Shown piece after piece: positions 7,647 through 16,343 of a stretch of 64,000 nucleotides of DNA. This stretch comes from Dyella tabacisoli. Its GTDB lineage: Bacteria; Pseudomonadota; Gammaproteobacteria; Xanthomonadales; Rhodanobacteraceae. Positions within the stretch are counted from its first letter, which is position 1. Each line of letters opens with the position of its first letter. The DNA lies in assembly GCF_003350925.1 (NCBI RefSeq), contig NZ_KZ857173.1:248001-312000 (forward strand). The letters run 5' to 3'. The position numbers and the translations under genes are program-made. A model generated the notes under the pieces. It did no database searches and was not told the origin of the DNA. It was given only the letters and a program-made list of their open reading frames with translations.

Positions 7647-9926
7647 ATGCGCAGGAAGGGCAGCAAGAAAAATGGCTTTGGCCAAGCATTGCTGGCTATT
7701 GATGCCATTGATTTAGTCGCCAAGCCATTTCGGCGAACTTCGTCGGCCTCGTCCGAGGCGTTCGATGCCGATCCGTCGACAGATAATCTCAGACAATTTC
7801 GCTTGAAGCCAAGCTGCGGGGAAACGCTGACGGGGGGATGGTACCTATTCGAACTCGATCTGCCGGTACTCGACCAGACTTTGTCGTGGGCAGCGTTTTA
7901 CCCCCATTACAGAACGAGCTTGAACGAAGAAAGCCATTTGCCGCTACCGCTGACGGAAACTTCGCCAGGCAAGCATCTGGCCATCGCCAGATTTACCCAC
8001 GAGCTGGTCAACTTACGGTTCGATATCGTTGCGCGCAGCCAGTTCGAACTGGACCAGGCCCGCCTGAGCAAACTGAGCAAGCTGGAAGCAGCGTATCGGA
8101 TGCTGTTCACCCTCATACGATCAACGGTCAGCATCAAGAAGAAGATCACCGTGATGTTAACGGCGACGGCCAAACTTTGCCTTAAGGGCCAGAGAGGGTT
8201 TGCTACCTGGCTTTACCACGAATATTCCGAGGGACAACAAACACCTCTATGCGGCCGTTACCTCATGTGGGTCCGGCTGTACGGAAACTCGATCCCGACC
8301 GACATCAAAACCCGCATACATGCGATGCCCCGCAAACCGCTCATTTCGGTTGTCATTCGCACTTGCAACACCCACGAGGTCGCTCTGCGCCTATGCATCG
8401 AGAGCGTTATCGCACAGCACTATCCATGCTGGGAGCTTCATATCGCGGATAACGCATCAGACAAGCCGCATATCCGTCTTCTTTTGAATGAATTCACGCG
8501 CAGAGACCCGCGCATCAAAATCGTGCTCATGGAGCATCGCAGCGATAATTCGGACGTATTGAATAGCGCCATCGACCAAGCTCGGGGAGACTACATCACG
8601 GTCATCCGGGACCAAGACGAGTTGCATCCCCTCGCGCTCTACCGGATCGCTAACGAGGTGAACAAGCATCCTGAATGGAAGATTGTCTACACCGATGCGG
8701 ACAAGATCGACGATAGGCGAATCCGATTCGATCCGAACTTCAAGCCCGACTGGAACTACGAACTACTTCTTTCGCAGAACTACATTCGCCATCTATGCGT
8801 TTTCGACAGCGCCCTGGTCAAAACCGTCATAGGGTTCCGTCGTGGATTTGATGGTGGAGAAGACTATGACTTTCTTCTGCGCTGCGTCGAACGTCTAGGT
8901 TCCGCACAGATCGGCCATATAGCAGCCGTGCTTTACCACGAGCGCCCGGCATCGATATCGCCGAAGAGCAAAGCCATGCATGCCGGCGATACAAAGGCCC
9001 TGGAACAGCACTTCATACGCATCGGCGTAGACGCCACAGTAGCGGCAGCAGCAGATGGGATCCGCCGTATCCGCTTCCCATGTCCACAACCCGCCCCAAG
9101 AGTCAGTCTTGTCGTACCTACCCGCAATAAGACCAAACTTCTGCGTAGCTGCCTGGACTCAATACTAAGAAGTACTTATGAAAATTATGAAATCATTGTC
9201 GTAGACAACGGCTCTACCGACAGTTCTACGCTGCGTTATTTGGACAAGGCTTCCAAATTGTCCAACGTACAAGTCTTGCGCTACGACGCACCGTTCAATT
9301 ACTCGGCGATCAATAACTTTGCCGAACGTCACGCCACTGGCGACGTCATTGGCTTGGTCAATAATGATATCGAGATAATCACACCGGACTGGATGGAGGA
9401 AATGGTCAGCCACGCGATACGTCCCGACGTCGGTGCGGTCGGCGCCATGCTCTATTATCCAGACGGCACAATTCAGCACGCCGGAGTCATTGTCGGTCTG
9501 GGCGGTGTTGCCGGACATGCTTACCTGCATCAGCCACGAGGCTACGGCGGAAGTCACAACCGTGGCCTGTTGTTACAGAACTTAAGCGCGGTCACCGCTG
9601 CTTGCATGCTCGTGCGGCGTGAGGTTTACAACGCGGTTGGCGGCCTGGACGAGTCGCTGAAGGTAGCCTTCAACGACGTGGACTTTTGCCTACGTGTTCG
9701 CGACGCCGGCTATCGCAATGTATGGACACCCTATGCACAGATGTATCACCTGGAATCCGCCTCGCGCGGTTCTGAAATCACTCCCGAACAACAAGACCGT
9801 TTTCAACGCGAAATAGAATTTATGCGTTCTCGCTGGGGTAAGCGCCTGCTGAAAGACCCCGCCTATAACGCCAATTTGTCCCTCTCCAGTCACTGTTTCG
9901 ACCTGGCTTTCCCGCCGCGCAGTTAG
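7647..9926 (+). CDS. Bifunctional family 2 glycosyltransferase (two GT-A domains)
   Basis: 759 residues from the ATG at 7647, preceded by AGGTGA at 7635-7640; an in-frame GTG lies at 7638. After an N-terminal beta-rich region there are two GT2 domains. The first starts at PLISVVIRTCNTHE and has DQDE as its DXD-like motif. The second starts at PRVSLVVPTRNKTKL and contains DNGSTD and VNNDIEI, followed by a conserved HAGVIVGLGG segment. The layout matches large rhamnosyl- or mannosyltransferase-type proteins of O-antigen and S-layer glycan clusters. It is the last gene of the operon, 24 bases after the SGNH/TPR gene, and would assemble the glycan exported by the ABC transporter. Confidence 0.85.
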   Translation: MRRKGSKKNGFGQALLAIDAIDLVAKPFRRTSSASSEAFDADPSTDNLRQFRLKPSCGETLTGGWYLFELDLPVLDQTLSWAAFYPHYRTSLNEESHLPLPLTETSPGKHLAIARFTHELVNLRFDIVARSQFELDQARLSKLSKLEAAYRMLFTLIRSTVSIKKKITVMLTATAKLCLKGQRGFATWLYHEYSEGQQTPLCGRYLMWVRLYGNSIPTDIKTRIHAMPRKPLISVVIRTCNTHEVALRLCIESVIAQHYPCWELHIADNASDKPHIRLLLNEFTRRDPRIKIVLMEHRSDNSDVLNSAIDQARGDYITVIRDQDELHPLALYRIANEVNKHPEWKIVYTDADKIDDRRIRFDPNFKPDWNYELLLSQNYIRHLCVFDSALVKTVIGFRRGFDGGEDYDFLLRCVERLGSAQIGHIAAVLYHERPASISPKSKAMHAGDTKALEQHFIRIGVDATVAAAADGIRRIRFPCPQPAPRVSLVVPTRNKTKLLRSCLDSILRSTYENYEIIVVDNGSTDSSTLRYLDKASKLSNVQVLRYDAPFNYSAINNFAERHATGDVIGLVNNDIEIITPDWMEEMVSHAIRPDVGAVGAMLYYPDGTIQHAGVIVGLGGVAGHAYLHQPRGYGGSHNRGLLLQNLSAVTAACMLVRREVYNAVGGLDESLKVAFNDVDFCLRVRDAGYRNVWTPYAQMYHLESASRGSEITPEQQDRFQREIEFMRSRWGKRLLKDPAYNANLSLSSHCFDLAFPPRS

Positions 9927-10081
9927 GGGCACGAATGACAAAACAAATATAAGCTTGCAAAGAGCCCCGGCTGACCTCAGCCCTCAATCGCCTCAATTGT
10001 GCCGCTGAAAAGCCAGCCTTCGGGTGTGCAATACACCGCCCGCGTCGACCGACGTGCGGATTCGACCGTAGTAGGTGCATC

Positions 10082-10681
10082 TTGGTTACTCAATGGCTTC
10101 AACACCCACTGGTCCTCAGGGGCCGCATGGTTGAACTTCGTCCCGTGGAAGAAGAAACCCTGGACGAACTCTTCCATGTTGGCAGCGACCGTGAAATCTG
10201 GCGACTGACGTCGGTAAATTACTCCGATCCCGCCATCTTCTACCCAAACTTCAAGGCAGCTTTGCAGGACAGGGAGTACGGCAAGGCCTACCCGTTTCTG
10301 GTGTGCCTTGCCGACAGCGGTCGGGTCATCGGCACCACCCGGCTCCTCGATATCCATCCTCAAGACAAGAAGATTGAAATCGGCGTCACCTGGATAGCGA
10401 GTGAATTCTGGGGGAGCGGAATCAATACCGAATGCAAGCAACTCCTGCTTGAGTATTGTTTTGAAACCCTCGGTGTAAACCGAGTCCAGTTTCGGGCCAA
10501 AGCTGACAACACCAGATCCCGGCACGCACTCGAAAAGATTGGCGCAATGTTCGAGGGCATCCTGCGCCAGGACAAGATTGAATCCAACGGCACCCCCAGG
10601 GACACGGCCTTCTACAGCATCGTGCGCGAGGACTGGCCAGGCGTGAAAGCCCGACTCGCCGCCAAGCTTACCGCCCGTTGA
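10082..10681 (+). CDS. GNAT N-acetyltransferase (RimJ/RimL type)
   Basis: 199 residues from a TTG start preceded by AGGTG; the first ATG (10127) would cut into the conserved WLQHPLVLRGRMVELRPV opening, so the TTG is preferred. The core shows the acetyl-CoA fold: IGVTWIASEFWGSGINTECKQLL, then the Asn-rich RAKADNTRSRHALEKIGA, as in N-terminal ribosomal-protein or amino-acid acetyltransferases. It is separate from the glycan operon (156-base gap) and ends at a strong terminator. The substrate is unknown. Confidence 0.82.
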   Translation: MVTQWLQHPLVLRGRMVELRPVEEETLDELFHVGSDREIWRLTSVNYSDPAIFYPNFKAALQDREYGKAYPFLVCLADSGRVIGTTRLLDIHPQDKKIEIGVTWIASEFWGSGINTECKQLLLEYCFETLGVNRVQFRAKADNTRSRHALEKIGAMFEGILRQDKIESNGTPRDTAFYSIVREDWPGVKARLAAKLTAR

Positions 10682-10741
10682 TGGTGGTCTAACAGCGCGC
10701 CCGGCATCAAACTTCACCAACGACATGGCGATATAACGAAA

Positions 10742-10765
10742 ATGCCCCGGTATGTGCCGGGGCAT
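10742..10765. terminator. Hairpin terminator between convergent genes
   Basis: A perfect 9-bp stem (ATGCCCCGG and its complement) with a 6-base loop TATGTG is followed by a pyrimidine-rich CTTCT. It lies between the GNAT gene and the leftward small secreted protein gene and probably ends both transcripts. Confidence 0.75.
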
Positions 10766-10788
10766 CTTCTATGTAGTTTGCCTAAAGC

Positions 10789-11079
10789 CTAGGGGCTTTT
10801 GAGTCCTGCCACCAGACGCTGGTCGCGCGGGATGGCGGGCGAGACCGGCTTGATGGGGGCCAGCGTCAACCCACTGTCGTTTCGGACACTACTGGCGCAT
10901 TCGCTAACACAAAAGTTAAATTCGATTTCGCACTGCACAGGCCTCTCGCCTGCGACGATACAGTCTTGGACATGTTGACGGCACAACGAACAAGATTGCG
11001 CGTCGGCATGTGCTGGACCGACCGCACCCAGCATGGTGGCAACCAGCAGGCCCGCAGATAAAGCGATGTAACGCATCAT
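10789..11079 (-). CDS. Small secreted cysteine-rich protein
   Basis: About 96 residues from the ATG at 11079, preceded by a GGGAG ribosome binding site. A typical signal peptide (MMRYIALSAGLLVATMLGAV, then a cleavage site near AHA-DA) leads into a short mature domain. That domain has six cysteines arranged as CSLC, QDC, QCEIEF, FC and SEC, likely disulfide-bonded in the periplasm or outside the cell. The C-terminal third is Pro/Ser-rich and probably disordered. I do not recognise the family. Confidence 0.62.
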   Translation of the reverse strand: MMRYIALSAGLLVATMLGAVGPAHADAQSCSLCRQHVQDCIVAGERPVQCEIEFNFCVSECASSVRNDSGLTLAPIKPVSPAIPRDQRLVAGLKSP

Positions 11080-11938
11080 CAAACTCTCCCTTTCAGTGGA
11101 TGTTTCACCCCGGCGGAGATGGTACGCCGATGACCAACGGCTGCAAGGGGATATTCATAGACTGGTGCGCTGATTTACAGGCGCCCAAATGACTCTTATC
11201 TGCCCCGTCTTGGCGAGCCCTTTCTACTTAATGACAGCGTCGCTCAGCCCCGCTGATGCATTGGCGTTGCCTTTTACTGACGTCGCCGACTTGCCCTCCC
11301 GATCGCAACTAGGCAAGTAAGCAGTAAGGCTTGGACTGAATGCCCCCCCCGAGCCTCTGCAGGTTCAATAACCGGCCAAGGCGGCCAAGCAATGCTTATT
11401 TGAAAACACCCTCATTTCATAAGTGGCAGCGAAGATCAGAACATTCATTCCGCATCAAACTGCCACTCACACTAAATTGACAAAACCTTCACGTCAACTA
11501 GAGGTGTAAACACATAGGGTTTTGTGATTTTCATATAAGATAATTCGTCAATTCATTTTAAGTGGTCTACTTTTAGGCCACTGTCATCGATAAATAAACT
11601 TCATTCAGGCTGCTTTCGTGCCTTTAGCTTTAAATGCACTGAAACTAACCTTATCAATTTGGCTATTACCTCGCTGAGCCACATCCGAGCGCCGAAAAAT
11701 ATTACGGCAGACGCAAGCAGGCCAGCATTGTTGTACATAGCGGTAAATCGGGGAGCCGGTTATTGGCATATGACAGCTATCTGGCCAGAACATCCACGCT
11801 GTCTATGAGCCAGGTTCGTATGCGCCAATCCACCTGGAACTGGAGGGAATGGTCAGCAATGAGGCGTCGAACATCAGAAAGGTAGTGCCACGTCTTGCGC
11901 GCGGTGTCTTGGAAATTAACCAACTGAAGGAGATAGCT
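11080..11938. other. Gene-poor accessory stretch with a possible Rhs fossil
   Basis: No intact gene is seen. About 11400-11600 is clearly AT-rich compared with its neighbours, and a TTGACA lies at 11477-11482 without a clear partner -10. Just upstream of the next gene, at about 11783-11860 on the plus strand, a short open stretch reads HAVYEPGSYAPIHLELEG. This resembles the conserved YEPGSFVPLA segment of Rhs/YD-repeat proteins and may be a gene remnant. It ends in-frame with the start region of the gene at 11939. Confidence 0.35.
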
Positions 11939-12367
11939 ATGGCAACGGCAAAACAAAAGTCCGTGACCGAGTGTCCTTATGAAAGGGTTGTTTTCACCCC
12001 CGAAGACCATGCGGTGATGGATGCCGCACTTGATTACAGCCCGGAACTACGCTTGTGTGCCGGCATCGCAAGGGTCGCCCGAAAGTCAAAGCTCAAGTAT
12101 CCAGTGAAATCTGTACAAGACCTTCTACCGCTATTGCCGAAAAAGCCCGTATTCGCCGAGGGACACCATTTGCGAGCCGGTGGCATTGAGACATACATGC
12201 GAAAGGAATATTTCCCGATCGCCGACGAGCGAGAACTTATTTCCCGGTGCTACTTGGCGCTGATGGCGTGTAACGAAGCGATGCGATGGGCAGCCATGGC
12301 ACCGGCAAACGCCCAAACTCTTCTCAAGGAATACAGGCTTGCATCACAACCGAAGGGAGCACGCTAA
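11939..12367 (+). CDS. Hypothetical protein of accessory region
   Basis: 142 residues from an ATG with a near-perfect AAGGAGA ribosome binding site 7 bases upstream; an in-frame start at 11849 lacks such support. The protein is soluble-looking and mixed alpha/beta with no signal peptide. A recognisable stretch is FAEGHHLRAGGIETYMRKEY. I do not recognise the family. Its stop overlaps the next start (TAATG), so the two form a translationally coupled pair. Both lie beside a convergent DUF4157 gene and just after a possible Rhs fragment, which hints at a toxin/effector accessory locus. Confidence 0.6.
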   Translation: MATAKQKSVTECPYERVVFTPEDHAVMDAALDYSPELRLCAGIARVARKSKLKYPVKSVQDLLPLLPKKPVFAEGHHLRAGGIETYMRKEYFPIADERELISRCYLALMACNEAMRWAAMAPANAQTLLKEYRLASQPKGAR

Positions 12368-12633
12368 TGGCTAGTGGAGGAACATTCTGCCCCGCAAGGC
12401 AATGGACAACTATCTACCAAGGGCCTAGCTTCGGATTCGTATACGTGACGAATGTCATGAGCATTCCCGTAACGATTAGATGGCGCGCCTACACTGCGTC
12501 GCCGTTTTGGTATTCGGATGGATCGACGGATATCAATCCTGGCGAACAGAAGACAGTAGGATTTGGTATCCCCACGCCCTATGTGCAATTTGAGGTCAAT
12601 CCGCCTTTCGATTCCACTCTTTGGGGTCACTAA
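12367..12633 (+). CDS. Small beta-rich hypothetical protein
   Basis: 88 residues starting in a TAATG overlap with the previous gene, with AAGGGA upstream. The sequence is rich in aromatic residues and alternating polar/hydrophobic stretches (FGFVYVTNVMSIPVTIRWRAY, PYVQFEVNPP), which suggests a small beta-sandwich. There is no signal peptide and no recognised family. Co-translation with the preceding gene indicates a joint function. Confidence 0.55.
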   Translation: MASGGTFCPARQWTTIYQGPSFGFVYVTNVMSIPVTIRWRAYTASPFWYSDGSTDINPGEQKTVGFGIPTPYVQFEVNPPFDSTLWGH

Positions 12634-13018
12634 AACAACGCCGCGTCATTGTTCCGTTTGGCAGAGGTCAGCAAGGCGCGGCGATGGACGCCACTGGCTC
12701 CACGCCGCGCCGCAGCTCCGAAACAGGCTGAGAAAGCCTGATCGGAAACCCATCGCACGCGAACGCTGTGTGGGGTCGTCCGTATGTGGATTGATATAGT
12801 GTGAGCTTATGTAAGTAGTGGCGCGCGGCAGCATCTGGATCAATGAGCACTCACCTGCAAAGACGTGCCTGGTGATTTGGCCAGAAATGGCAATCCTTCC
12901 ATGGTCCTCGCAGGATGCCCGATATAGCAATCTATCCGGCGGAGAGATGCCGACGAATGCCGAAGCAGCAATCTACGAGACCTTCACGTCCATCCTCATC
13001 ATCACCAATCAATCGCGC
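12634..13018. other. Intergenic region before the convergent DUF4157 gene
   Basis: 385 bases without a supportable gene; the short frames on both strands lack ribosome binding sites and recognisable composition. I see no clear terminator hairpin with a T-run. Confidence 0.4.
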
Positions 13019-15247
13019 CTAATGCGCTGATGCTGTCTGCTTTTTCTCCGCCGCGAGAATCCGGTCCGCCAGGTCCTGCCAATAGCGATTTTGCAGGTCG
13101 GCCTTGTCGATGTCCTTTTGAGTGCCCCGGTGCTGCTCGAGATCCGAGACGGCGACCTGAAAATTGGCGACGGACTTCTGAAGCCGGTACATCACGTAAT
13201 CACGCAGGCCGCCGAGCCATATATCGTGTGCCTTGGCGTATTCGAACATGTCCTCGACCGAGGGGGTCACAAGAGGAATGTCGATAATCAACGTACGCGT
13301 GGTCGTCATATGATGTCCGCCGCCGCTGATACCTGACAGGAAGTTTTGCGGAATTGATGGATCCACGGGCTGATAGGCGTAATTGATACTGTCGATATCG
13401 ATCATCGGCGAGGAATCGCTCGTGATCGGTTCCGGCCCGGCATTGGCTTCGAAAAAGGTGATGACGGAACTATTCAGGAAAACCCAGGCATAGGTCGTCA
13501 CCTCGGGCGCAAACATCATCTTCTTCAGCGCTTCGTCCGGATGGGCGTTGATCCGCTGTCCCGCAACATGAAGGAGCGCATCGATCTGCTTTTGCGCGAT
13601 CTTCGCGTCGACGCGCGCCTTCAGGTAGCCGGCAAGCAGAGAAAGGCCCACCGACGCCACACCCAACCCGATGTGCAGCCCCACCTGAGAACCGGCGCCC
13701 GCGCCGCCCGTGGCTGGTGTCGTTTCTCCGCTCTCATGTTCGGGCGGGGCGCCGGCGCCACCAGATGCCTTCGTCGCGGTCGGCGGGGTTCCGCTTGGCG
13801 GCTCGACATCGCCCTGGGCCTTGGGCGGAGCGCCCGGTTTGCCTTGCCCGCCGGTCGCCACGACCGCTGTCTCGCTATCGCCTTCACCCGCCCCCCCCCC
13901 AGCGGGAGGCTGATATTTCCACAGCGCTCCGCCTTGCCTGAACGCCCCGTCGGGAAATGCCTGCGCAGGGATCTCCGCGTCGCCCATGTGTAACGCACAA
14001 TCCGTGCAGAGCCTGCGGTTCACCCCCACGGCCCAGACGTCGAAGTGATTGGTTTCGGCTCCCCCTTCCAGCAATTGCTCCGCGTCGTTTGGTGCGCCAA
14101 CGGCTCCACGCCCTTCCGTGCGGGCCGAGGGCTTCCACCGGGTCAGGCCGAGCTGATCGGCGGCCGCATCGATTTCCTTGCTCGAGGCGTTGCCCGAAAG
14201 CGTATAGACGTAGCGAGGCTCGTTGGCTTCCGTGTCGCTCTTTTCGGTGACCACTCCAATGGCGATGGTGATATTCCGATAGAGCCTGTAGCGCTCCTTT
14301 GGACTGAGCTTCGCGTACAACTGCGTAAACTTGTCCGCGATGTCCGGCATCACGCTCGGATGAACTACCGCCTTCGGTTCCCGCATGACGCGGCTATGCC
14401 CCGACTGCTGGATGCTATGCGTGAGCTCATGCGCAAGCAATCGCCTGCCTTCTCCCGTTTCGGGCTGATATTGATTCCTGCCAAACACGATATTGTCGCC
14501 GACCGTATAGGCGCGCGCGTGAGTGGCATCCGCCGATCTTGCCGCCCTGTCATTGGCATGCAGTCGAATGGATGCGAAGTCGTATCCGAATTTCGGTTCG
14601 AAAAAGGCCCTGGTCGCTGGCGCGAGCGGCTCTCCGGCTGCTCCGAGCACGTCACCCACAATCGGCGGAGCGGCTTCGCGCGCGCCCGCGGTCGATGAAC
14701 CGATCGTCGAGATGTGAGGCGGATCTCCCGCCGGCGCCCGCATCACGTGCTCAGCCACCTGGTCCGCTTCTCGTTCGAAGGGGTCGTCGGTGGCGCCGAT
14801 CTCCAGCGGCTTGCACTGTCTATGTCCCCACCTGTCGATCGCTGGTGCGGCTTGTGCCGCTCCCGCGAAATCATGTGATTGAGGCTGGAGCTCCGATTTG
14901 GAAATCCTCATCACATGCTCAGCGATCAGGCCTGCTTCCTGCTCGTATTCGTCCCCCGGATTGTTGTTAGCCAGTTCCGTCTGTGTCGCACCCGCTGAAG
15001 GAGAATGTATGGGAATCCGGCTAAAATCGTGCCCAAACCAGGGCAATGCCGGTCCGATCAATCCGGCTTCGTGTTCTTGAGCGTCAGCCTGAAGCATCCG
15101 CTGATCCGCTTCATTGCCTATCGTGCGCGGTAAGTGAAAGATCGATCTCACCGCGGAACTTTGCCCAGAGTGGTATCGGGTGGGTATCGTGGACTTGGTG
15201 GAAGTAGTCTGCTTGGTCGCGTTTGGTTTCTGTGCAAACGTGCGCAT
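13019..15247 (-). CDS. DUF4157 protein with deaminase-like motif and unknown C-terminal domain
   Basis: 742 residues. Residues ~205-290 form a DUF4157 domain (APATRAFFEPKFGYDFASIRLH) with the zincin motif HELTH at 273-277. Two degenerate copies of the EREADQVAEHVMR-type segment lie upstream (~100-114 and ~155-172). Residues ~345-445 contain NDAEQLL (Asp388-Ala-Glu390) and AVGVNRRLCTDCALHM (Cys414, Cys417), resembling the HxE...CxxC zinc site of deaminase toxins with Asp in place of His. A Gly/Pro/Ala-rich linker (~447-520), a short Gly-rich hydrophobic segment (~521-541) and an unrecognised ~200-residue C-terminal domain follow. DUF4157 proteins are often linked to extracellular contractile injection systems or polymorphic toxins; no such structural genes are in view. 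Confidence 0.75.
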   Translation of the reverse strand: MRTFAQKPNATKQTTSTKSTIPTRYHSGQSSAVRSIFHLPRTIGNEADQRMLQADAQEHEAGLIGPALPWFGHDFSRIPIHSPSAGATQTELANNNPGDEYEQEAGLIAEHVMRISKSELQPQSHDFAGAAQAAPAIDRWGHRQCKPLEIGATDDPFEREADQVAEHVMRAPAGDPPHISTIGSSTAGAREAAPPIVGDVLGAAGEPLAPATRAFFEPKFGYDFASIRLHANDRAARSADATHARAYTVGDNIVFGRNQYQPETGEGRRLLAHELTHSIQQSGHSRVMREPKAVVHPSVMPDIADKFTQLYAKLSPKERYRLYRNITIAIGVVTEKSDTEANEPRYVYTLSGNASSKEIDAAADQLGLTRWKPSARTEGRGAVGAPNDAEQLLEGGAETNHFDVWAVGVNRRLCTDCALHMGDAEIPAQAFPDGAFRQGGALWKYQPPAGGGAGEGDSETAVVATGGQGKPGAPPKAQGDVEPPSGTPPTATKASGGAGAPPEHESGETTPATGGAGAGSQVGLHIGLGVASVGLSLLAGYLKARVDAKIAQKQIDALLHVAGQRINAHPDEALKKMMFAPEVTTYAWVFLNSSVITFFEANAGPEPITSDSSPMIDIDSINYAYQPVDPSIPQNFLSGISGGGHHMTTTRTLIIDIPLVTPSVEDMFEYAKAHDIWLGGLRDYVMYRLQKSVANFQVAVSDLEQHRGTQKDIDKADLQNRYWQDLADRILAAEKKQTASAH

Positions 15248-15542
15248 GATCCATCTCCATTCATATGCCTAACGCTCGGAAAAGGAGACGGAGGGAAGTA
15301 TTCGCTTTCAATTGCCGCCCCCTTATCAAGTAAGCACTCTGAGCAGGTTACCTTCAGGCTACGCGACGGAACCGTCCACCACTGGTTTGAACCGGATTGC
15401 ATCCACGCCCAGCATGTCGTCAAGCCTCGGCCTGCGTATACCGTGTAACGCACCCAAGGGAAAGTACCCATTTCAAAACGCATTTGGCTCTTGGGCAACA
15501 CAGCCAAGATCGCTTGGACCTATCAATAAAGGTGTAACACGC
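15248..15542. other. Intergenic region upstream of the divergent membrane and DUF4157 genes
   Basis: No gene is seen. The region separates the leftward DUF4157 gene from the rightward small membrane gene at 15543 and should contain both promoters. No clear consensus promoter was identified. Confidence 0.35.
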
Positions 15543-15910
15543 ATGAAAGTGATCCTTTACATCGTGTCCTGGGGGTTTCCGATAGCGGTTGGGTGCTACA
15601 TGTACTTTCTCTTCACATTCATATCGCGAATAAAGTCCGAGCAGGCCGCGTATTGGGCAAGCATAGGTAACCCGAATAATTCGGTGCCGTCGGGGCAAAT
15701 TAAAATAATGCGTCTTATCTTTTCGTCCCGAGCGTTGCCAGCCGATTTGTTTGCAAGATACCGCGCGAAAATCTACGGATAAGGATCTCACTCATCGCCG
15801 GACTCGTACTGTTTATGGGGGTGCTTGTGTTGGTTTGGATGGGGGCTTACGAACACACCTCATTGGTCGGCGGTAAAGAACTACCCATGCCTTCCGCCCT
15901 GCAGGACTAA
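15543..15910 (+). pseudogene. Small membrane protein gene, apparently frameshifted
   Basis: An ATG with AAAGGTG upstream opens a 79-residue frame: a first membrane segment (VILYIVSWGFPIAVGCYMYF), a soluble loop, then SSRALPADLFARYRAKIYG and a stop at 15780. A shift to the -1 frame at about 15779 continues as RISLIAGLVLFMGVLVLVW, a second membrane helix of the kind expected right after such a loop, ending at 15910. The two halves together look like a single two-helix membrane protein broken by one indel. The extreme 3' end overlaps the antisense integrase remnant, so the natural C-terminus may also have been lost at that junction. Confidence 0.55.
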
Positions 15911-15995
15911 CCGTTAGTGACAGGCCGTTACCATTCGCCAATGCGTAGGACTTCGCGGCCTGGACTTCAGTCAGCGAAGAGGCGAGACGGGGCAT
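15813..15995 (-). pseudogene. Remnant of a tyrosine integrase (N-terminal arm-binding domain)
   Basis: The frame starting at 15995 reads MPRLASSLTEVQAAKSYALA, followed by NGNGLSLTVSPAGRKAW. This aligns with the N-terminal DUF4102 domain of island integrases, compare PYKLADGNGLYLLVNPNGSKWW in the intact integrase that starts at 29515. Similarity is lost after about 15884 and the rest of the gene is absent. The fragment lies ~165 bases from a degenerate tRNA-Leu 3' end, the same spacing as for the intact integrase. It therefore marks the end of an older, decayed island. Confidence 0.72.
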
Positions 15996-16091
15996 AATGA
16001 GGAGCCGGCTTGGGTATGTAAGCTGAGAACATACCCAAAAACCTACCTAAAAGCCCAAGCTTCTCTAAGACACCCTGAGATCTCTAGAAAC

Positions 16092-16117
16092 AAAAAACCC
16101 CGCAACTAGGCGAGGTT
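16092..16117 (-). terminator. Terminator-like hairpin next to the decayed att site
   Basis: Read leftward, an imperfect stem AACCTCGC / GCGGGGTT with a 6-base loop is followed by a run of Ts. Its position relative to the tRNA-like sequence at 16161 copies that of the terminator at 29628 relative to tRNA-Leu. Confidence 0.5.
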
Positions 16118-16160
16118 CCGTGTATTTCAGAGACGCCGTGAGACGTCCTGAAACTGTTGT

Positions 16161-16175
16161 TGGTGCCAAGGGGGG
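16161..16175. other. Degenerate copy of the tRNA-Leu 3' end (putative att site)
   Basis: TGGTGCCAAGGGGGG matches the CCA-end and acceptor strand of tRNA-Leu at 29697-29712 (TGGTGCCCAAGGGGGG) in the same orientation, with one C missing. Together with the intact integrase beside the tRNA, it is the likely left boundary of the 16.2-29.7 kb island. The match is short, so confidence is moderate. Confidence 0.5.
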
Positions 16176-16343
16176 CATCGCATAGAGCCTTGAAAGTCTT
16201 GGTACTCAACGATTCCTTCTTTGCGGATTTTCAAGTTACCGTCAAATCTACTGTCAGACGATAGCCACTTGCGACTGCCCGCCTACTTCGAGTCTCGCAC
16301 AGAGACCCGAACGCCAACGGTTTCCATTCCCCTCACTTTACGT

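Noticed and set aside
9977-10765. Leftward 262-codon frame antisense to the GNAT gene
   Set aside because: The plus strand encodes a convincing acetyltransferase; the minus frame has low-complexity composition and includes the terminator hairpin.
11477-11510. Promoter with TTGACA at 11477
   Set aside because: No good -10 at the right spacing and no gene close downstream.
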